In this document: positions 25,318 to 38,700 of the stretch, one piece after another
How positions within the stretch are numbered: the stretch's first letter is position 1
Layout: each line of letters opens with the position of its first letter
Source: Neodiprion pinetum
Taxonomy: Eukaryota > Arthropoda > Insecta > Hymenoptera > Diprionidae
DNA: 64,000 nucleotides
Direction: 5' to 3'
Assembly: GCF_021155775.2 (NCBI RefSeq)
Contig: NC_060233.1
Span: 2,212,501 to 2,276,500 of the forward strand
Position numbers and translations under genes: made by a program
Notes under the pieces: generated by a model
What the model was told of the DNA's origin: nothing
Database searches by the model: none
The model's input: only the letters and a program-made list of their open reading frames with translations

Positions 25318-25619
25318 TAAATGTTGAGACTTTGAGACTAGTATTGTAGAGTGAGGTTAGAACGCCACCGAAATCTGGATCACGTTGCCCCGGTAACCGG
25401 TTTAATTTGCGAAGTGTCAAAAATCAAAACAAACTACTGATTCGACCCAGTAGCGTGCGCTTATTAGACGTAAATAGCAATGTATATATGCATTTGTGTA
25501 GACTCAAGTGGTTAACGGTTCTTGAACCTAAATTACAATGACAATAGGCTGCTAAATTCATTGCTAGTGAACGAATTAGAGAATAGAGGCATCCTTTTTA
25601 TTACACTGAAGTTATTAAA

Positions 25620-28600
25620 ATGAGATCTCATCCTACATGGGTTGATAAAGTTCAAGATAAAACAGACCAATGGTAAGTGATCAATAACAGCATAAATTAA
25701 ATACACGGCAAACAATTGAACAAACAATTATGAGGTATCTCAGGATTTCACTGTTATATGCAAAGTTTGTTTAATCTGTATGCATACTCTTGTGTATACA
25801 GCATTCAAATGAAAACCCAAGTTTGCATAGTATTTGCCACATGCAAACGCAGTCATAAACAGTTTTTCCTTCTTCTTTCTTAATCCTCATTATTGAATTG
25901 ATTGTTCCCAAATTTATTTCAGCATCTATGATCTCTGCTTCAACCCAGATGGAACCCAATTAATAGTCGCTGCTGGCAGTCAAGTCCTTGTCTACGAAAC
26001 CAATGATGGTGCGCTTGTACAACCACTCAAAGGTATATTATCCCTATAATTTATTGCTCAATATAACACAGATCACGCCCTTCCTTTTCCACTATTATAC
26101 CAGATTGTGCAGCATTTTAACTAGTCAACTAAACTAGATTACAAATCACGATTAATTCAAATCTACATTTTAGGACACAAAGATGTCGTCTATTGCGTTT
26201 GCTACGCGAGAGATGGAAAGAAGTTTGCATCTGGTAGTGCAGACAAAAGCGTTATTATATGGACTTCCAAGCTCGAAGGAATATTGAAATACTCGTAAGA
26301 CATTACTAAAGCTTTTTACGCCGGTTCTTTTTTACGTAAACCTTTGTATGTGCCAATGAATAATGCAAAGGAAATTTTTTAGCCATAGTGAAGCTGTTCA
26401 AGCGATGCAATTTAATCCTGTCTCGCACCAGTTGCTCAGCTGTGCACTTTCCGACATCGCATTTTGGTCCACTGAACAGAAGGCTGTGCAGAAGCTGAAG
26501 TCTGGAGGAAGAGTAAATTGCTGTACTTGGACAAAGGATGGACAGTACTTGGCCATTGGACTTGCGCTGGGATATGTTTCTATCAGAAATAAGGTTCGTC
26601 CATTAATTATCTCAGATTTTTAATTGAAACGTAATAATGTTGAAAGATTATTTCCAGAACGGAGAAGAAAAGACTCGAATTGATCGTGCAGGGGGAACGC
26701 CAATCTGGAGTTTGTCTTGGAGCCCATTGAAGTAAGCTGAAATATTTCTGGAACATTCTTCTCACTAAAGAATCATTGGAAGTGTCAATTTTATTTTTAC
26801 CGACAACAGGGACGATTCTGTGGACGTGTTATGCGTCGCTGATTGGGGCGGCGGTCTTTCCTTCTACACTCTGGCTGGAAAAACAGTGAGCAGGGACAGG
26901 TCGCTGAATTTCATTCCACTGAATGTAGCCTACTTTCCTGACGGACAATACATTCTTGTAGCTGGCAGCAATAAACGCTGTTTATTAACGACCCATGACG
27001 GCATTCAGCTGGCTTCGATTGGTGATACTTTTTCATCCTGGGTATGGAGTTGCGCTGTTCATCCAGGATCCTCACACGTCGTGCGTTCAATTTTATTTCT
27101 CAATCCCATTGAAATTTGCAAATAGATTTACAGTGGCTAACATCTTTTGTGTCCCAGGCAATTGGTTGTCAAGATGGAACAATAACGTATTCTCAATTGT
27201 CCTGGAATACTGTTCACGGCTTGTACGGAGACCGATATGCATATCGAGAAAATATGACTGATGTTATAATCCAGCACCTGGTTACAAATCAAAAAGTTCG
27301 AATTAAGTGCAAAGATTTGGTAAGCCGTACTTCAAGTTTTTTTCATTATTCCTACGTCTCCAACCTGGATCGAATGAAATTGCACGATTGTTATTTCAGG
27401 TCTGTAGAATTGCAGTTTATCGAGATAGACTCGCTGTGCAATTACCTGAACGAGTGATCATATATGAACCTTCGGGAAACAGCGAAGGAATGCACTATCG
27501 CATCAGGGACAAACTTCCTCAGTCCTTGAATTGCAATTTGTTAGTTGTAACCACAAACCATTTGGTACTGTGCCTAGACAAACGACTGCAGAGCCTAACT
27601 TTTACTGGTATTATTGAAAGAGAGTGGATTCTCGATGGCGTTATTACCTACATAAAAGTCGCCGGTGGTCCATCAGGTCAAGAATGCATCATTGCAGGTT
27701 GAATTCATTTTTACGCTTACCAGATTGATATTAGCCTAACAGTAATTAATAATGAATAATAAACGTGTCAATATTATATTTCAGGATTGAAAACCGGATA
27801 CGTTTCAAAGATATATCTCGACAATCCGTTTCCAGCTCAGCTGGCAAAAGTTGAAGGTGCTATACACTGTCTAGATATTAGCCCACTCAAAGAAAAGTTA
27901 GCCGTAGTAAGCGACACGGGTTTGCTTACGGTGTTTGATCTAAATACAGAAGAAATATTACGAGAAATCCAAGATGTTACAAGCGTTGCATTCAATTCCG
28001 TGTTTGAGGATATGATGTGCTACTCAGGGAACGATTACTTGGCTGTAAAAGTCGCTGATTTTAACGAATACAAACAAAAATTTTCCGGCTTTGTTGTCGG
28101 GCATAATGGGTCCAAGTTGTACTGTTTAAACGGAGCGGCGATACTGACGGTAGAGGTATGGTTCCAAATATGTCACTCGCAAAACCTCTTTTTAACTTGT
28201 TAGGCTAAACTAGTAACAGTGACTAAAGATGACAATGAATTTCAGGTACCAATGTCATCATCTATGTATCAGTACCTAGAAAGAGGAATGTTTAAAGAAG
28301 CTTTTGCAATAGCTTGTTTAGGCGTAGCTGAAGGCGATTGGCTCGCTTTGGGGACTGCTGCTCTGGATCACTTAGAATTGAACGTAGCATACGCGGCGTT
28401 TTCGCGTATTAAAAAATTACGTTATATCGATATCGTTTCTGAAGTTGAGGAAAAATTGAATTCTGGGGAATGGGGTCGAGAAGCTTGCATGGCTACTGCG
28501 GCCGCGGCAATGGGAAAACTTCGAGAAGCTGCAAGACTGTATCAGAAAGCTGGACTTCAACAATACGCTCTTAATATGTATTCAGATTTGAGAATGTTTG

Positions 28601-30815
28601 ATATAGCTCAAGAATTTATCACCAGTGGTAACACTCAGGTACATGAAAGACAATTTTAATTTTTTTTGCTCTAATCTCATTTTACAAAATTTAGGAATTT
28701 TAGCCAATGATCTTATGTCTACATCTCAGGACCGAACAATTTTACTGAGGCGAAGAGCTGAGTGGGCAAAAAGTTTGGGAGAACCTCGAGCAGCTGCAGA
28801 AATGTTCCTCACTGCTGGAGATGTTCAACGAGCCATTAATATCATTGCTGAATATGGTTGGATCGACATGTGTGTATTAGTTGCCTAATTTAAAGTTCAA
28901 CAATTTTCTTTTCTTATACATTGATCTTAACAATTCAGGCTCATCAAAGTTGGAAGACAACTGGATAAGGCCGAGAGAGACAGTTTGTCTATGATAGCTA
29001 AAAAACTGAGACAGTTAGGCGCAACGCATGGCGCTGCTGAAATATTCAGTCGATTAGGAGATGATCCTGACGTTGCTGATGTTTTGATAGACGCACAAGC
29101 ATGGCCTGAGGCGTTCGAACTGGCGGAAAGAAATCCAAAACTAAAATCTCGCGTTTATGGACCATATGCAAGATGGTTAGCTGAAACTGGTCGTTTTTCT
29201 GAAGCTCAAGAAGGTACGATACGAAATTGTTCTCTGTTTGATTTCTCGTTAATAATTAAATATTTCAACTGATTTTATATGGGCAGCATTTCAAATGGCT
29301 GGTCAACCTGAGGAATCGATATCTGTTCTCACACTGTTAGCGAAAAATGCTGTGGCTGAAAAAAGATTCCGCGATGCTTCGTACTTCTATTGGATCCTTT
29401 CACAACTCAGCCTCGATTTGAGCAAGCGTACCGACGAAATAATGGCAACTTTTCAAATATATTATGATAAAGCTGATATTTACTACGCATATAACGAAGT
29501 TTACAAATATTTGGTGAGTTGTAATTCATTTGTTGATGACTAATCAGTACAATAATCGTAGGATGTCTTCTTACAATGTTATACCTTCATGTTTCAGGAA
29601 GAACCTTTCACCTCATTGATGCCGGAGGCTTTGTTCAATATATCTCGATTTTTGCTAATGAAAACTCAAGATATACAAGTCGAAGGAGTATCACAGTTCA
29701 CCATAACTTATACACTGATTAAGCAAGCGCGTATTCTCGGTGCCCATAAATTGGTAACACAGCTTTTTGAGCGCTTACGGGGTATGAAAATTCCTGCAAG
29801 TCTATTATCGCAAGTGGAGGTCTCAACTTTGGCAGCTAGGGCTTATCCTTACAGCGATCCTGAAGAACTCCTACCTCTTTGCTACCGCTGTTCTACCTTC
29901 AATTCACTTCTACCTTCCAACAACATTTTTGGAAATAAATGTGTTCAGTGCGGACTTAAATTTCAGCATTCATTCGTCATGTTTGGTAAGTTCAAGTCAA
30001 AAGGATACTTTATTCGTAAATACTTTGAAACTGTAGATGGGGGAAATAAACAGAGAGACCAATTCCACTAGAAATCGTCGATTATTGTTTTGTATATTCA
30101 TTCCGTCAGCGCAATATTCTTCTTATTTAATGTGAATACCTCTTGCCTATCCAGAAATATTACCTATAGTTGAATTTGAGTTGGAAGAAGGAATCACTGA
30201 CGAAGAAGCCAAAAGATTAATCGAAGAGCCAAGACCTCTCTCTGATTGTTCTTCGATCAGTGATAATCAACTCACCATACCTACGCCCGTTGGCGACCTG
30301 TTTACAGCTCGCTTGATACGATACGAGGTATATATCACAATTCTACAAACAATTTATATATATACGCTCTTGTCGTTCGTAGCTGCAATTATTTTTCAGA
30401 AATATTACACAAATTTTCAATGTTCGCAGGATAAGACAGGTGAATCAAGAATTACCGTTGGTCGAGGTGTTTTAGCAAGTATAGAACCGTCCAGCGTACT
30501 AATTGCACACTGGCCAAAACCCTTCAAGACTAGATACTTCAGAAATCTTTTGCCGGATCTTCAAATAACTTTGTGCAAATCATGTTTAAAGGTACCGTTA
30601 ACTTGGGGCTTATTTGTTAGTGCCCGAATTCTTACGAGACACTAAAGATGCTTTGAAGAAGTATTGTAATTAATATAACGAGAAGTGTGTTTATGATTTT
30701 TCAGTTATTCCATTCAGATGACTACGAATTGGCAGTATTGCGTCACGGCCACTGTCCGTTCTGTAGAAGTTCACAGTTACCTAGAGCAGAACAAATTACA
30801 AGACACGCAACGTGA
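25620..30815 (+). CDS. IFT122: Intraflagellar transport protein 122 (IFT-A), 1179 aa
   Basis: WD-repeat/TPR-like subunit of the IFT-A complex that drives retrograde ciliary transport. Exons: 25620-25672, 25923-26032, 26174-26294, 26383-26593, 26658-26731, 26810-27080, 27158-27319, 27400-27697, 27785-28155, 28246-28638, 28730-28869, 28939-29213, 29287-29513, 29598-29985, 30155-30327, 30430-30591, 30705-30815. The N-terminal beta-propeller has repeats such as CFNPDGTQLIVAAGSQVLVY and FASGSADKSVIIW. The helical repeat half includes RRRAEWAKSLGEPRAAAEMF and LFNISRFLL. The C terminus has paired zinc-binding cysteines (LCYRCS...CVQC, then CKSC...CPFC). The length matches the family (about 1180-1240). 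In insects this gene mainly serves sensory-neuron and sperm cilia (known biology). AATAAA at 30854 is a likely poly(A) signal. Confidence 0.97.
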
Positions 30816-31222
30816 AAAGGAATATCTATAGAAAACAAGTCACACCTCGTAGGAATAAAGAAATGATCAATCTATTTATTTATCGACTGTTAGCAAATTA
30901 ATTTCAGCTCCCTTTGTTGTTATAAATTTTAAACAATTATTCATATCACGCTATTTATTGTTTGATAACGTCAATGACCAGTTCACAGTAATATATCATA
31001 GTATTGAAAAATTCAGTAATAGTTATAGAATGAATAAATAAACGTATACCTAGCGGTAAAATAAGTATAGTCACAGTTATCCAAGAAAGAAATTACAGTT
31101 GTTGGAAATTATCAAGCACATGATAATTGCTCCAACAGCTAAGTAAACAGCACTCCGTTACCGAGATCTCATAGTGGCGAGTGATATCCTACCTTTTCAA
31201 TCAGTTGTACGGAACTGTAAAG
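30816..31222. other. Short spacer between IFT122 and the CUB gene
   Basis: About 400 bp containing the IFT122 3' end and presumably the promoter and 5' UTR of the downstream CUB gene. Nothing else was recognised. Confidence 0.4.
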
Positions 31223-33383
31223 ATGTTCAGCGTGTTGCTTGCAGTGATTTTTGCCGTCGCAACGATAGCATCTGGTCAGAGTGCTGCCTGGGATCAATCC
31301 CTGGGAGATGCAACGACATTTCAAGATGCTCCATTGGAGCGTCAAGGAAAATGTAAGTTCGATCATTACATAGTTGAGTTTCATCTCTCAGGGATAATTT
31401 TACCCCAAAAAGTGATACAATCACGTCGATACTAATGTATTCACGTTATTTTATTGTTTCGTATAGTTTTTCCGCTCTTCAGTGTCATCAGATTTGCTAA
31501 TACTCAATGTACTGGAAGCAATAATCTGAATGGTACGTGCTTTACAAGACGTGAATGTTCCAATTACGCCGGGACTGCTTCTGGGACTTGTGCCAACAGC
31601 CTCGGCGTTTGTTGTGTTTGTAAGTATAACAATAAATTCCTTAACTGATCACTATCCGTCAGATTGGATTAGACAAAAGCGTGAAAAAGTGCTCTGAAAT
31701 TTTTTAAATCAATCAAGTGTTGTGCATCTGTCCTAGGGTGATATTCGTAGCAGATTGTACGTTAATATTTCGATAATGAGTTTAATAAAAGTAGACAGAA
31801 GGATAAGATGTTAACTTTTGACTTTAATAAATGTTTAGAGCAAAGAAATTCTATAAAAAAATGATTTTGGTGCTTTCTTCATATACCACAGATGCTTCGC
31901 TTCTCTTATGATTCTTGATGAAATTCCCCATTTTTAAATTAAATAATATCGTTTCACAGTTGTGAGAACATGCGGTTCTACTACGAACATGAACAATACG
32001 TATTTCATAAATCCCGATTATCCAACAACGTATACTGGTGGAGATCGATGCACAATTGTCGTTCGTCCCTGCAATTCTCATATTTGTCAGGTGAGCAGGA
32101 ATGCATTGCAAAAACTTTAATGACCTTATCATCTCAGATATTTAAACAATGGTTTCTACTGCACATAGTTGCGTTTGGATTTCTTGGATTTCTCCCTAGC
32201 CCAACCAGACGGAACTGGTGTGTGTGACTTAGACTTTTTGACAGTAACTGGTGGAGCAACCCTCGTTCCCAGGATTTGTGGAGAAAATACCAATCAACAC
32301 GGTATAGTTTAATGTGAAAAAAATGTTGAGTCTTTATTTGACATTTATCACGTGCAAAAATTCGAAAAATATGCATACTTAAGCTAGATACTAAAATATT
32401 TATTATTCTGTCTACAGTTTATGTAGATTTCGATGGACCAGCTCCTATTACGATATCGATCGATACTGACGTGAACTACGTATTTGATCGCCGTTGGAAT
32501 ATCAGGATACAGCAGATAGCCTGCGATTCTGTATGGCGTGGTACGTATCACAGTATTTGCCAATATTCTTTTCAAATCACATGAAAATAGTTGAGCATTA
32601 TTACATGCATTTCATTTCAGCTCCGAGTGGATGTCTGCAATATTATACTACAACTACTGGCACTGTAACAAGCTTCAATTACGGTACCGTAGTGAATCCA
32701 AGATGTAAGTAAAATATCATACTATTTCGTTATTGAAATAATTCTCGTTCACTGTAAAATCAGCGATTTTTAACACTTCAAAATTTCAGCTCCACTGGTC
32801 GGTACTCGTCAACTAGTGAATTTGAATTACGGTGTTTGTGTGAGAATGACTGTGGGCTATTGTGCGATTCAATGGTCACAGGACAACACCCTGTCATTCA
32901 CTGTTTCTGGAGATACAGACGGTCTTGACACAACAATAATTGGTAAGTTTTTCAAAAGAAAAAATCTGTACACAACGCAGTAACTTCAACTTTCATCATT
33001 CAACAGGGACAGACTTGGCTGCAGTTACTGGAACAGATTGTACGGCAGATTTTGTTATAATACCAAATCCATTTGATACAACAGGTACCGCATTAGATGT
33101 TGATCGTTTCTGTGGAAACGGTTTCGTAACTGTTATCAGTAAGTATCGTCACCCAAATTATGGTAGAATAGAATGTCGCATTTTCGTCAATTCATACTAT
33201 TAAAGGATTGGTTACGAAATAAAGATTTTTTGCTATATTGATACTCATAAGAGCGCTTTTTTTTTTATAGGTTCTTCAAAACCGTTTGTTCTTTACGTCA
33301 TTACAAACGGAGATGAAACTGGTGATGTTCTAAACAGAGGATTTATTCTAGACTATCAACAAATAGCTTGTCCAATATTCTAA
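31223..33383 (+). CDS. Secreted CUB-domain protein, 383 aa, function unknown
   Basis: Exons: 31223-31352, 31467-31619, 31960-32090, 32169-32301, 32418-32540, 32621-32704, 32790-32942, 33007-33138, 33271-33383. The N terminus MFSVLLAVIFAVATIASG is a clear signal peptide. A Cys-rich segment follows (CTGSNNLNGTCFTRREC...GTCANSLGVCCV), resembling small disulfide motifs found before CUB domains. Residues ~98-215 form a CUB-like domain (RTCGSTTNMNNTYFINPDYP... FLTVTGGATLVPRICGEN). A second, diverged beta-rich repeat follows, with VRMTVGYCAIQWSQ and DVDRFCGNGFVTVISSS, ending YQQIACPIF. There is no transmembrane segment, protease or lectin domain. It is probably an extracellular binding protein of cuticle, hemolymph or gut. 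The function cannot be named. AATAAA at 33509 is a probable poly(A) signal. Confidence 0.85.
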
Positions 33384-33691
33384 ACCAAAGCAACCATATT
33401 TAATGCCTAATATGAAAGTGTTTAATGCATTCCTTTGTTAGTTGGACCGTGTTCAAAGATAAATTTTTTAGAGTGGCTAATTTTCTCTAGACACAGTCCA
33501 ATATTGTGAATAAATGTGATGTACTTAATTTATCTATAGTGAATAACAATTACATCTAATGAGCAATGGCCATCTTATTTTTAGTTTGTGATTGGTACAA
33601 AGCTTGACCCCATATGTTTATACTATAATTAATATTTATTAATTAACAAATAAGTAAATACATACACTTGTGAATTTATAATAATGACAAT
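33384..33691. other. Tail-to-tail spacer, CUB gene and PTGES2
   Basis: A 308-bp AT-rich convergent interval holding both 3' ends. No other feature was seen. Confidence 0.45.
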
Positions 33692-35517
33692 TTAATACTT
33701 GACATATTGTCGTCCGTGATTCGAATCAATTTTTTCACGCATAGCATTAAACCATACGCCAACTTTCGTGTGGTCTAATAAATCTCTGAATGCTTCACAT
33801 CCCTCGATACTTTTTAAAATACCGTAGACAGCTAAGTCTGAGAAATCTGGGTCTGATCCACCCATGAATTGCGTTCCTTTAACACTAATGCCATTCAACC
33901 AATGGTTTACTTCGTCATACAGTGACTGCCTAACGTCATCTTTGAGACTGTGTCTTTTTTTGAGCCTTTTCGATATCAGCCACATTGCATAGGCTCCCAC
34001 ATTGATCATGAGCAGGCGTTCCCACATTGGAAAGTACTCCTCCCATCTACCAACCTGTTGGTTTTGCTCATGGTTTATCATTCGGTAACTTTAACCTACA
34101 CAAAGATTATTTTCACAGAGCGTAGTGATCTCACAACAGTTTTTACTTACGTCGGAAAACCAGTTGAACGCTTGACGTGCTTCTGTTGTTGTTCTGTAAA
34201 CGTTTGGAGATAAAACGTGAACTAGGACATCATCAGCCCATTTTCGCCACTTCCGTTCCTCTCTATCATTGAACAGAAAAAAGCAAAATACTGTATTTGG
34301 AAAATGAGACAGTTTTATTCTGCATGAAAAGCGAAAATATTCGAAGCGATGACAATAATGATCAGGAAAAGATTAGATATAAGATGTTATTTTTCAAATG
34401 TACGCACACGATATAATTCATAGACTTTTCCTTTGGCAGATTGTTTTGATACATCAGGAAGTATTTATTGACAATTTCTTCTTTGAACGTTCCTTTTGCA
34501 TCTCGGCAAAACATTTTTGGATAATACTTGACAATGTCTTCAATTTTTTTATACTTGTCTTCTAAAATTGTTCCAAGAACGGATATTATCATGGTACTAT
34601 CAATCAATGGCTGATATCCTCCATCTACTTTGGCGAGAAGAATCGGTACTTTTCTATACGTCGACCATTTAATTTCATTTCTTAGAACTGGATCCACTTC
34701 AACAACATCGTATGATATTCCATGGTAATCCAAAAACACTCGCACCTATGTGTATATATATTTAAAATATACAAGTACTTCTGAAAGAGTCAATTTTAAC
34801 ATAATTCTGTACAGTTATTCATTTTCTCCTAACAAGTTTTCACGCATAAGTCTAATTTCACAATATAGAGACAACTTGTAGAGAAAACGTGAATTTCTTG
34901 AACAATAAGCAGACTAGAACAGTCTGTATCAGAATACATAATACAAATTTACAATCATTCTACTGCGAGAATGCAATTGCTTTATACACTATTTGCATAT
35001 TACAATGTACCTTGCAGCAAAACGGGCATGTTTGGTATTGGAATAATGTAAGCTTCAGTCCAGAGTTGTCGCCAGGATAAATCACCTACAACATGATGCT
35101 GATGTAACAATTTGGTAAGAACTGGGAGATTATTCAATGCGAGTAGATGAGAATAGGTTACGTTCAATCACGTTGGTTTAGTTCGGTAAGCTAAACGGAT
35201 TTGCACCGATTGGACCACCGATTTTATACCTTTCTGGATGGCTTGATATCTGGAATTGATTTCAGCGTCTCAATTTCAGTCTGCGTTCCTTCATTAGCGA
35301 TGTTTTTTCGATCCTTATTAATTTTATTGAAAGAATAACCTGCACCGAGTACAACACCTACCGACGCACCAATCAAACTCATCTTAACCACGCTCGGAGG
35401 TTTTGCCTGGTGCGTTGCCGTTTGAAAATGTCTGGTGACGTACATTTTATGGTGAACATTTTTATTCTGCGATTGATTTCTTAGCAGAAATCGGGACACT
35501 TTATAGATTACAGACAT
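33692..35517 (-). CDS. PTGES2: Prostaglandin E synthase 2 (membrane-associated), ~389 aa
   Basis: GST-like/thioredoxin-fold protein of the mPGES-2 family. Exons: 35517-35230, 35085-35011, 34745-34410, 34258-34151, 34054-33692. The N terminus is basic and Ser/Arg-rich, like a mitochondrial presequence. A short hydrophobic segment follows (MSLIGASVGVVLGAGYSF). The glutaredoxin-like domain carries the CxxC motif in FQYQTCPFCCKVRVFLDYHG. IDSTMIISVLG provides the glutathione-binding Ser region. The C-terminal helical domain has ERKWRKWADDVLVHVLSPN, MWLISKRLKKRH and FMGGSDPDFSDLAVYGIL. The junction between 34410 and 34258 is the least certain: the donor could also be after 34404, adding two residues. 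In vertebrates the protein binds GSH/heme, and in insects its real role is unclear. Confidence 0.93.
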
Positions 35518-35754
35518 TTCTCGCGACGACGACAAATTACCGGCCCACTCCAGGCGACCTTGCGCATCCTGACGAAATAAGCTACTGTAGCGACTAGCGA
35601 GTGTCGCTATAAGCTATGCCGTGATTACAGATAAGTTTCTGCTTCGAACATTGTCTTGCACTTTGCGCGATTGGAGAGAAAATTGAATCTTCGTATATCG
35701 CGTCAACAGCTGAGATAATACATTGAACAAACAAAGAAAGCTTTAGTTATTTGG

Positions 35755-38700
35755 CCGTAACTTTTGATGCGTTGATCGAAGCGTATTGGGATTGTGCCCA
35801 ATCGATTTTTCTCGCAAAGTTGCGTCGGAATAATGCACGAAAGAATTTATTCCAGCACTTTTCAAAATCGCCAAAATTTTCGCCAAAAATGCAAAGGGGT
35901 TAGCCTTACTCTTTTCCTCGTTTTTTGACCGAAAAATGATTGATGTCGGATTCGATTTGTGTGACCGTTTCCTGACTAATTGGGCCACCAGGAACTCAGA
36001 AAACGCAGCGAAAAAAGCGTGAGATCAACAGCAGAGAAATGAGACCGAAAAGATCACCAGCTGAAAAATGTGAAAAACTCAGGTTCTGGTTTTCTGCCTG
36101 TAACTTTTGATCCGTTGCTCGCAGCGTATTGGGATTGTGCCCAATCGATTTTTCTCGCAAAGTTGCGTCGGAATAATGCACGAAAGAATTTATTCCAGCA
36201 CTTTTCAAAATCGACAAAATTTTCGCCAAAAATGCAAAGGGGTTAGCCTTACTCTTTTCCTCGTTTTTTGACCGAAAAATGATTGATGTCGGATTCGATT
36301 TGTGTGACCGTTTCCTGACTAATTGGGCCACCAGGAACTCAGAAAACGCAGCGAAAAAAGCGTGAGATCAACAGCAGAGAAATGAGACCGAAAAGATCAC
36401 CAGCTGAAAAATGTGAAAAACTCAGGTTCTGGTTTTCTGCCTGTAACTTTTGATCCGTTGCTCGCAGCGTATTGGAATTGTGCCCAATCGATTTTTCTCG
36501 CAAAGTTGCGTCGGAATAATGCACGAAAGAATTTATTCCAGCACTTTTCAAAATCGCCAAAATTTTCGCCAAAAACGCAAAGGGCCTTACTTTTTTCCTC
36601 ATTTTTTGACCGAAAAATGATTGGTCTCGGATTCGATTTGTGTGACCATTTCCTGACTAATTGGACCACCAGGAACTCAGAAAACGCAGCGAAAAGAGCG
36701 TGGGACCAACAGCAGAGAAATGACGACGAAAAGATCACCAGCTGAAAAATGTGAAAAACTCAGGTTCTGGTTTTCTGCCTGTAACTTTTGATCCGTTGCT
36801 CGCAGCGTATTGGGATTGTGCCCAATCGATTTTTCTCGCAAAGTTACGTCGGAATAATGAACGAAAGAATTTATTCCAGCACCTTTCAAAATCGCCAAAA
36901 TTTTCGCCAAAAATGCAAAGGGGTTAGCCTTACTTTTTTCCTCATTTTTTGACGGAAAAATGATTAGTGTCGGATTCGATCTGTGTGACCGTTTACTGAC
37001 TAATTGGACCACCAGGAACTCAGAAAACGCAGCGAAAACAGCGTGAGATCAACAGCAGAGAAATGAGAACGAAAAGATCACCAGCTGAAAAATGTGAAAA
37101 ACTCAGGTTCTGGTTTTCTGCCTGTAACTTTTGATCCGTTGCTCGCAGCGTATTGGGATTGTGCCCAATCGATTTTTCTCGCAAAGTTGCGTCGGAATAA
37201 TGCACGAAAGAATTTATTCCAGCACTTTTCAAAGTTGCCAAAATTTTCGCCAAAAATGCAAAGGGGTTAGCCTTACTTTTTTCCTCATTTTTTGACGGAA
37301 AAATGATTAGTGTCGGATTCGATCTGTGTGACCGTTTCCTGACTAATTGGACCACCAGGAACTCAGAAAACGCAGCGAAAACAGCGTGAGATCAACAGCA
37401 GAGAAATGAGAACGAAAAGATCAGCTGAAAAATGTGAAAAACTCAGGTTCTGGTTTTCTGCCTGTAACTTTTGATCCGTTGCTCGCAGCGTATTGGGGTT
37501 GTGCCCAATCGATTTCTCTCGCAAAATTACGTCGAAATAATGCACAAAAGAATTTATTCCAGCACTTTTCAAAATCGACAAAATTTTCGCCAAAAATGCA
37601 AGGGGTTAGCCTTACTCTTTTCCTCATTTTTTGACCGAAAAATGATTGGTGTCGGATTCGATTTGTGTGACCGTTTCCTGACTAATTGGACCACCAGGAA
37701 CTCAGAAAACGCAGCAAAAAGAGCGTGGGATCAACAGCAGAGAAATGACGATGAAAAGATCACCAGCTGAAAAATGTGAAAAACTCAGGTTTTGGTTTTC
37801 TGCCTGTAACTTTTGATCCGTTGCTCGCAGCGTATTGGAGTTGTGCCCAATCGATTTCTCTCGCAAAGTTACGTCGGAATAATGCACGAAAGAATTTATT
37901 CCAGCACTTTTCAAAGTTGCCAAAATTTTCGCCAAAAATGCAGAGGGGTTAGCCTTACTCTTTTCCTCATTTTTTGACCGAAAAATGATTGGTGTCGGAT
38001 TCGATTTGTGTGACCGTTTCCTGACTAATTGGACCACCAGGAACTCAGAAAACGCAGCAAAAAGAGCGTGGGATCAACAGCAGAGAAATGACGACGAAAA
38101 GATCACCAAGTGAAAAATGTGAAAAACTCATGTTCTGGTTTTCTGCCTGTAACTTTTGATCCGTTGCTCGCAGGGTATTGGGATTGTGCCCAATCGATTT
38201 TTCTCGCAAAGTTGCGTCGGAATAATGCACGAAAGAATTTATTCCAGCACTTTTCAAAATCGACAAAATTTTCGCCAAAAATGCAAAGGGGTTAGCCTTA
38301 CTTTTTTCCTCATTTTTTGACCGAAAAATGACTGGTCTCGGATTCGATTTGTGTGACCATTTCCTGACTAATTGGACCACCAGGAACTCAGAAAACGCAG
38401 CGAAAACAGCGTGAGATCAACAGCAGAGAAATGAGAACGAAAAGATCACCAGCTGAAAAATGTGAAAAACTCAGGTTCTGGTTTTCTGCCTGTAACTTTT
38501 GATCCGTTGCTCGCAGCGTATTGGGGTTGTGCCCAATCGATTTCTCTCGCAAAATTACGTCGAAATAATGCACAAAAGAATTTATTCCAGCACTTTTCAA
38601 AATCGACAAAATTTTCGCCAAAAATGCAAGGGGTTAGCCTTACTCTTTTCCTCATTTTTTGACCGAAAAATGATTGGTGTCGGATTCGATTTGTGTGACC

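Noticed and set aside
28676..28729. Possible extra IFT122 exon (GILANDLMSTSQ)
   Set aside because: The acceptor before it puts the frame out of phase and gives a stop. Joining 28638 directly to 28730 is in phase and gives the family sequence.
34889..35080. 63-aa plus-strand frame over the PTGES2 CxxC exon
   Set aside because: Antisense shadow of a clear PTGES2 exon.
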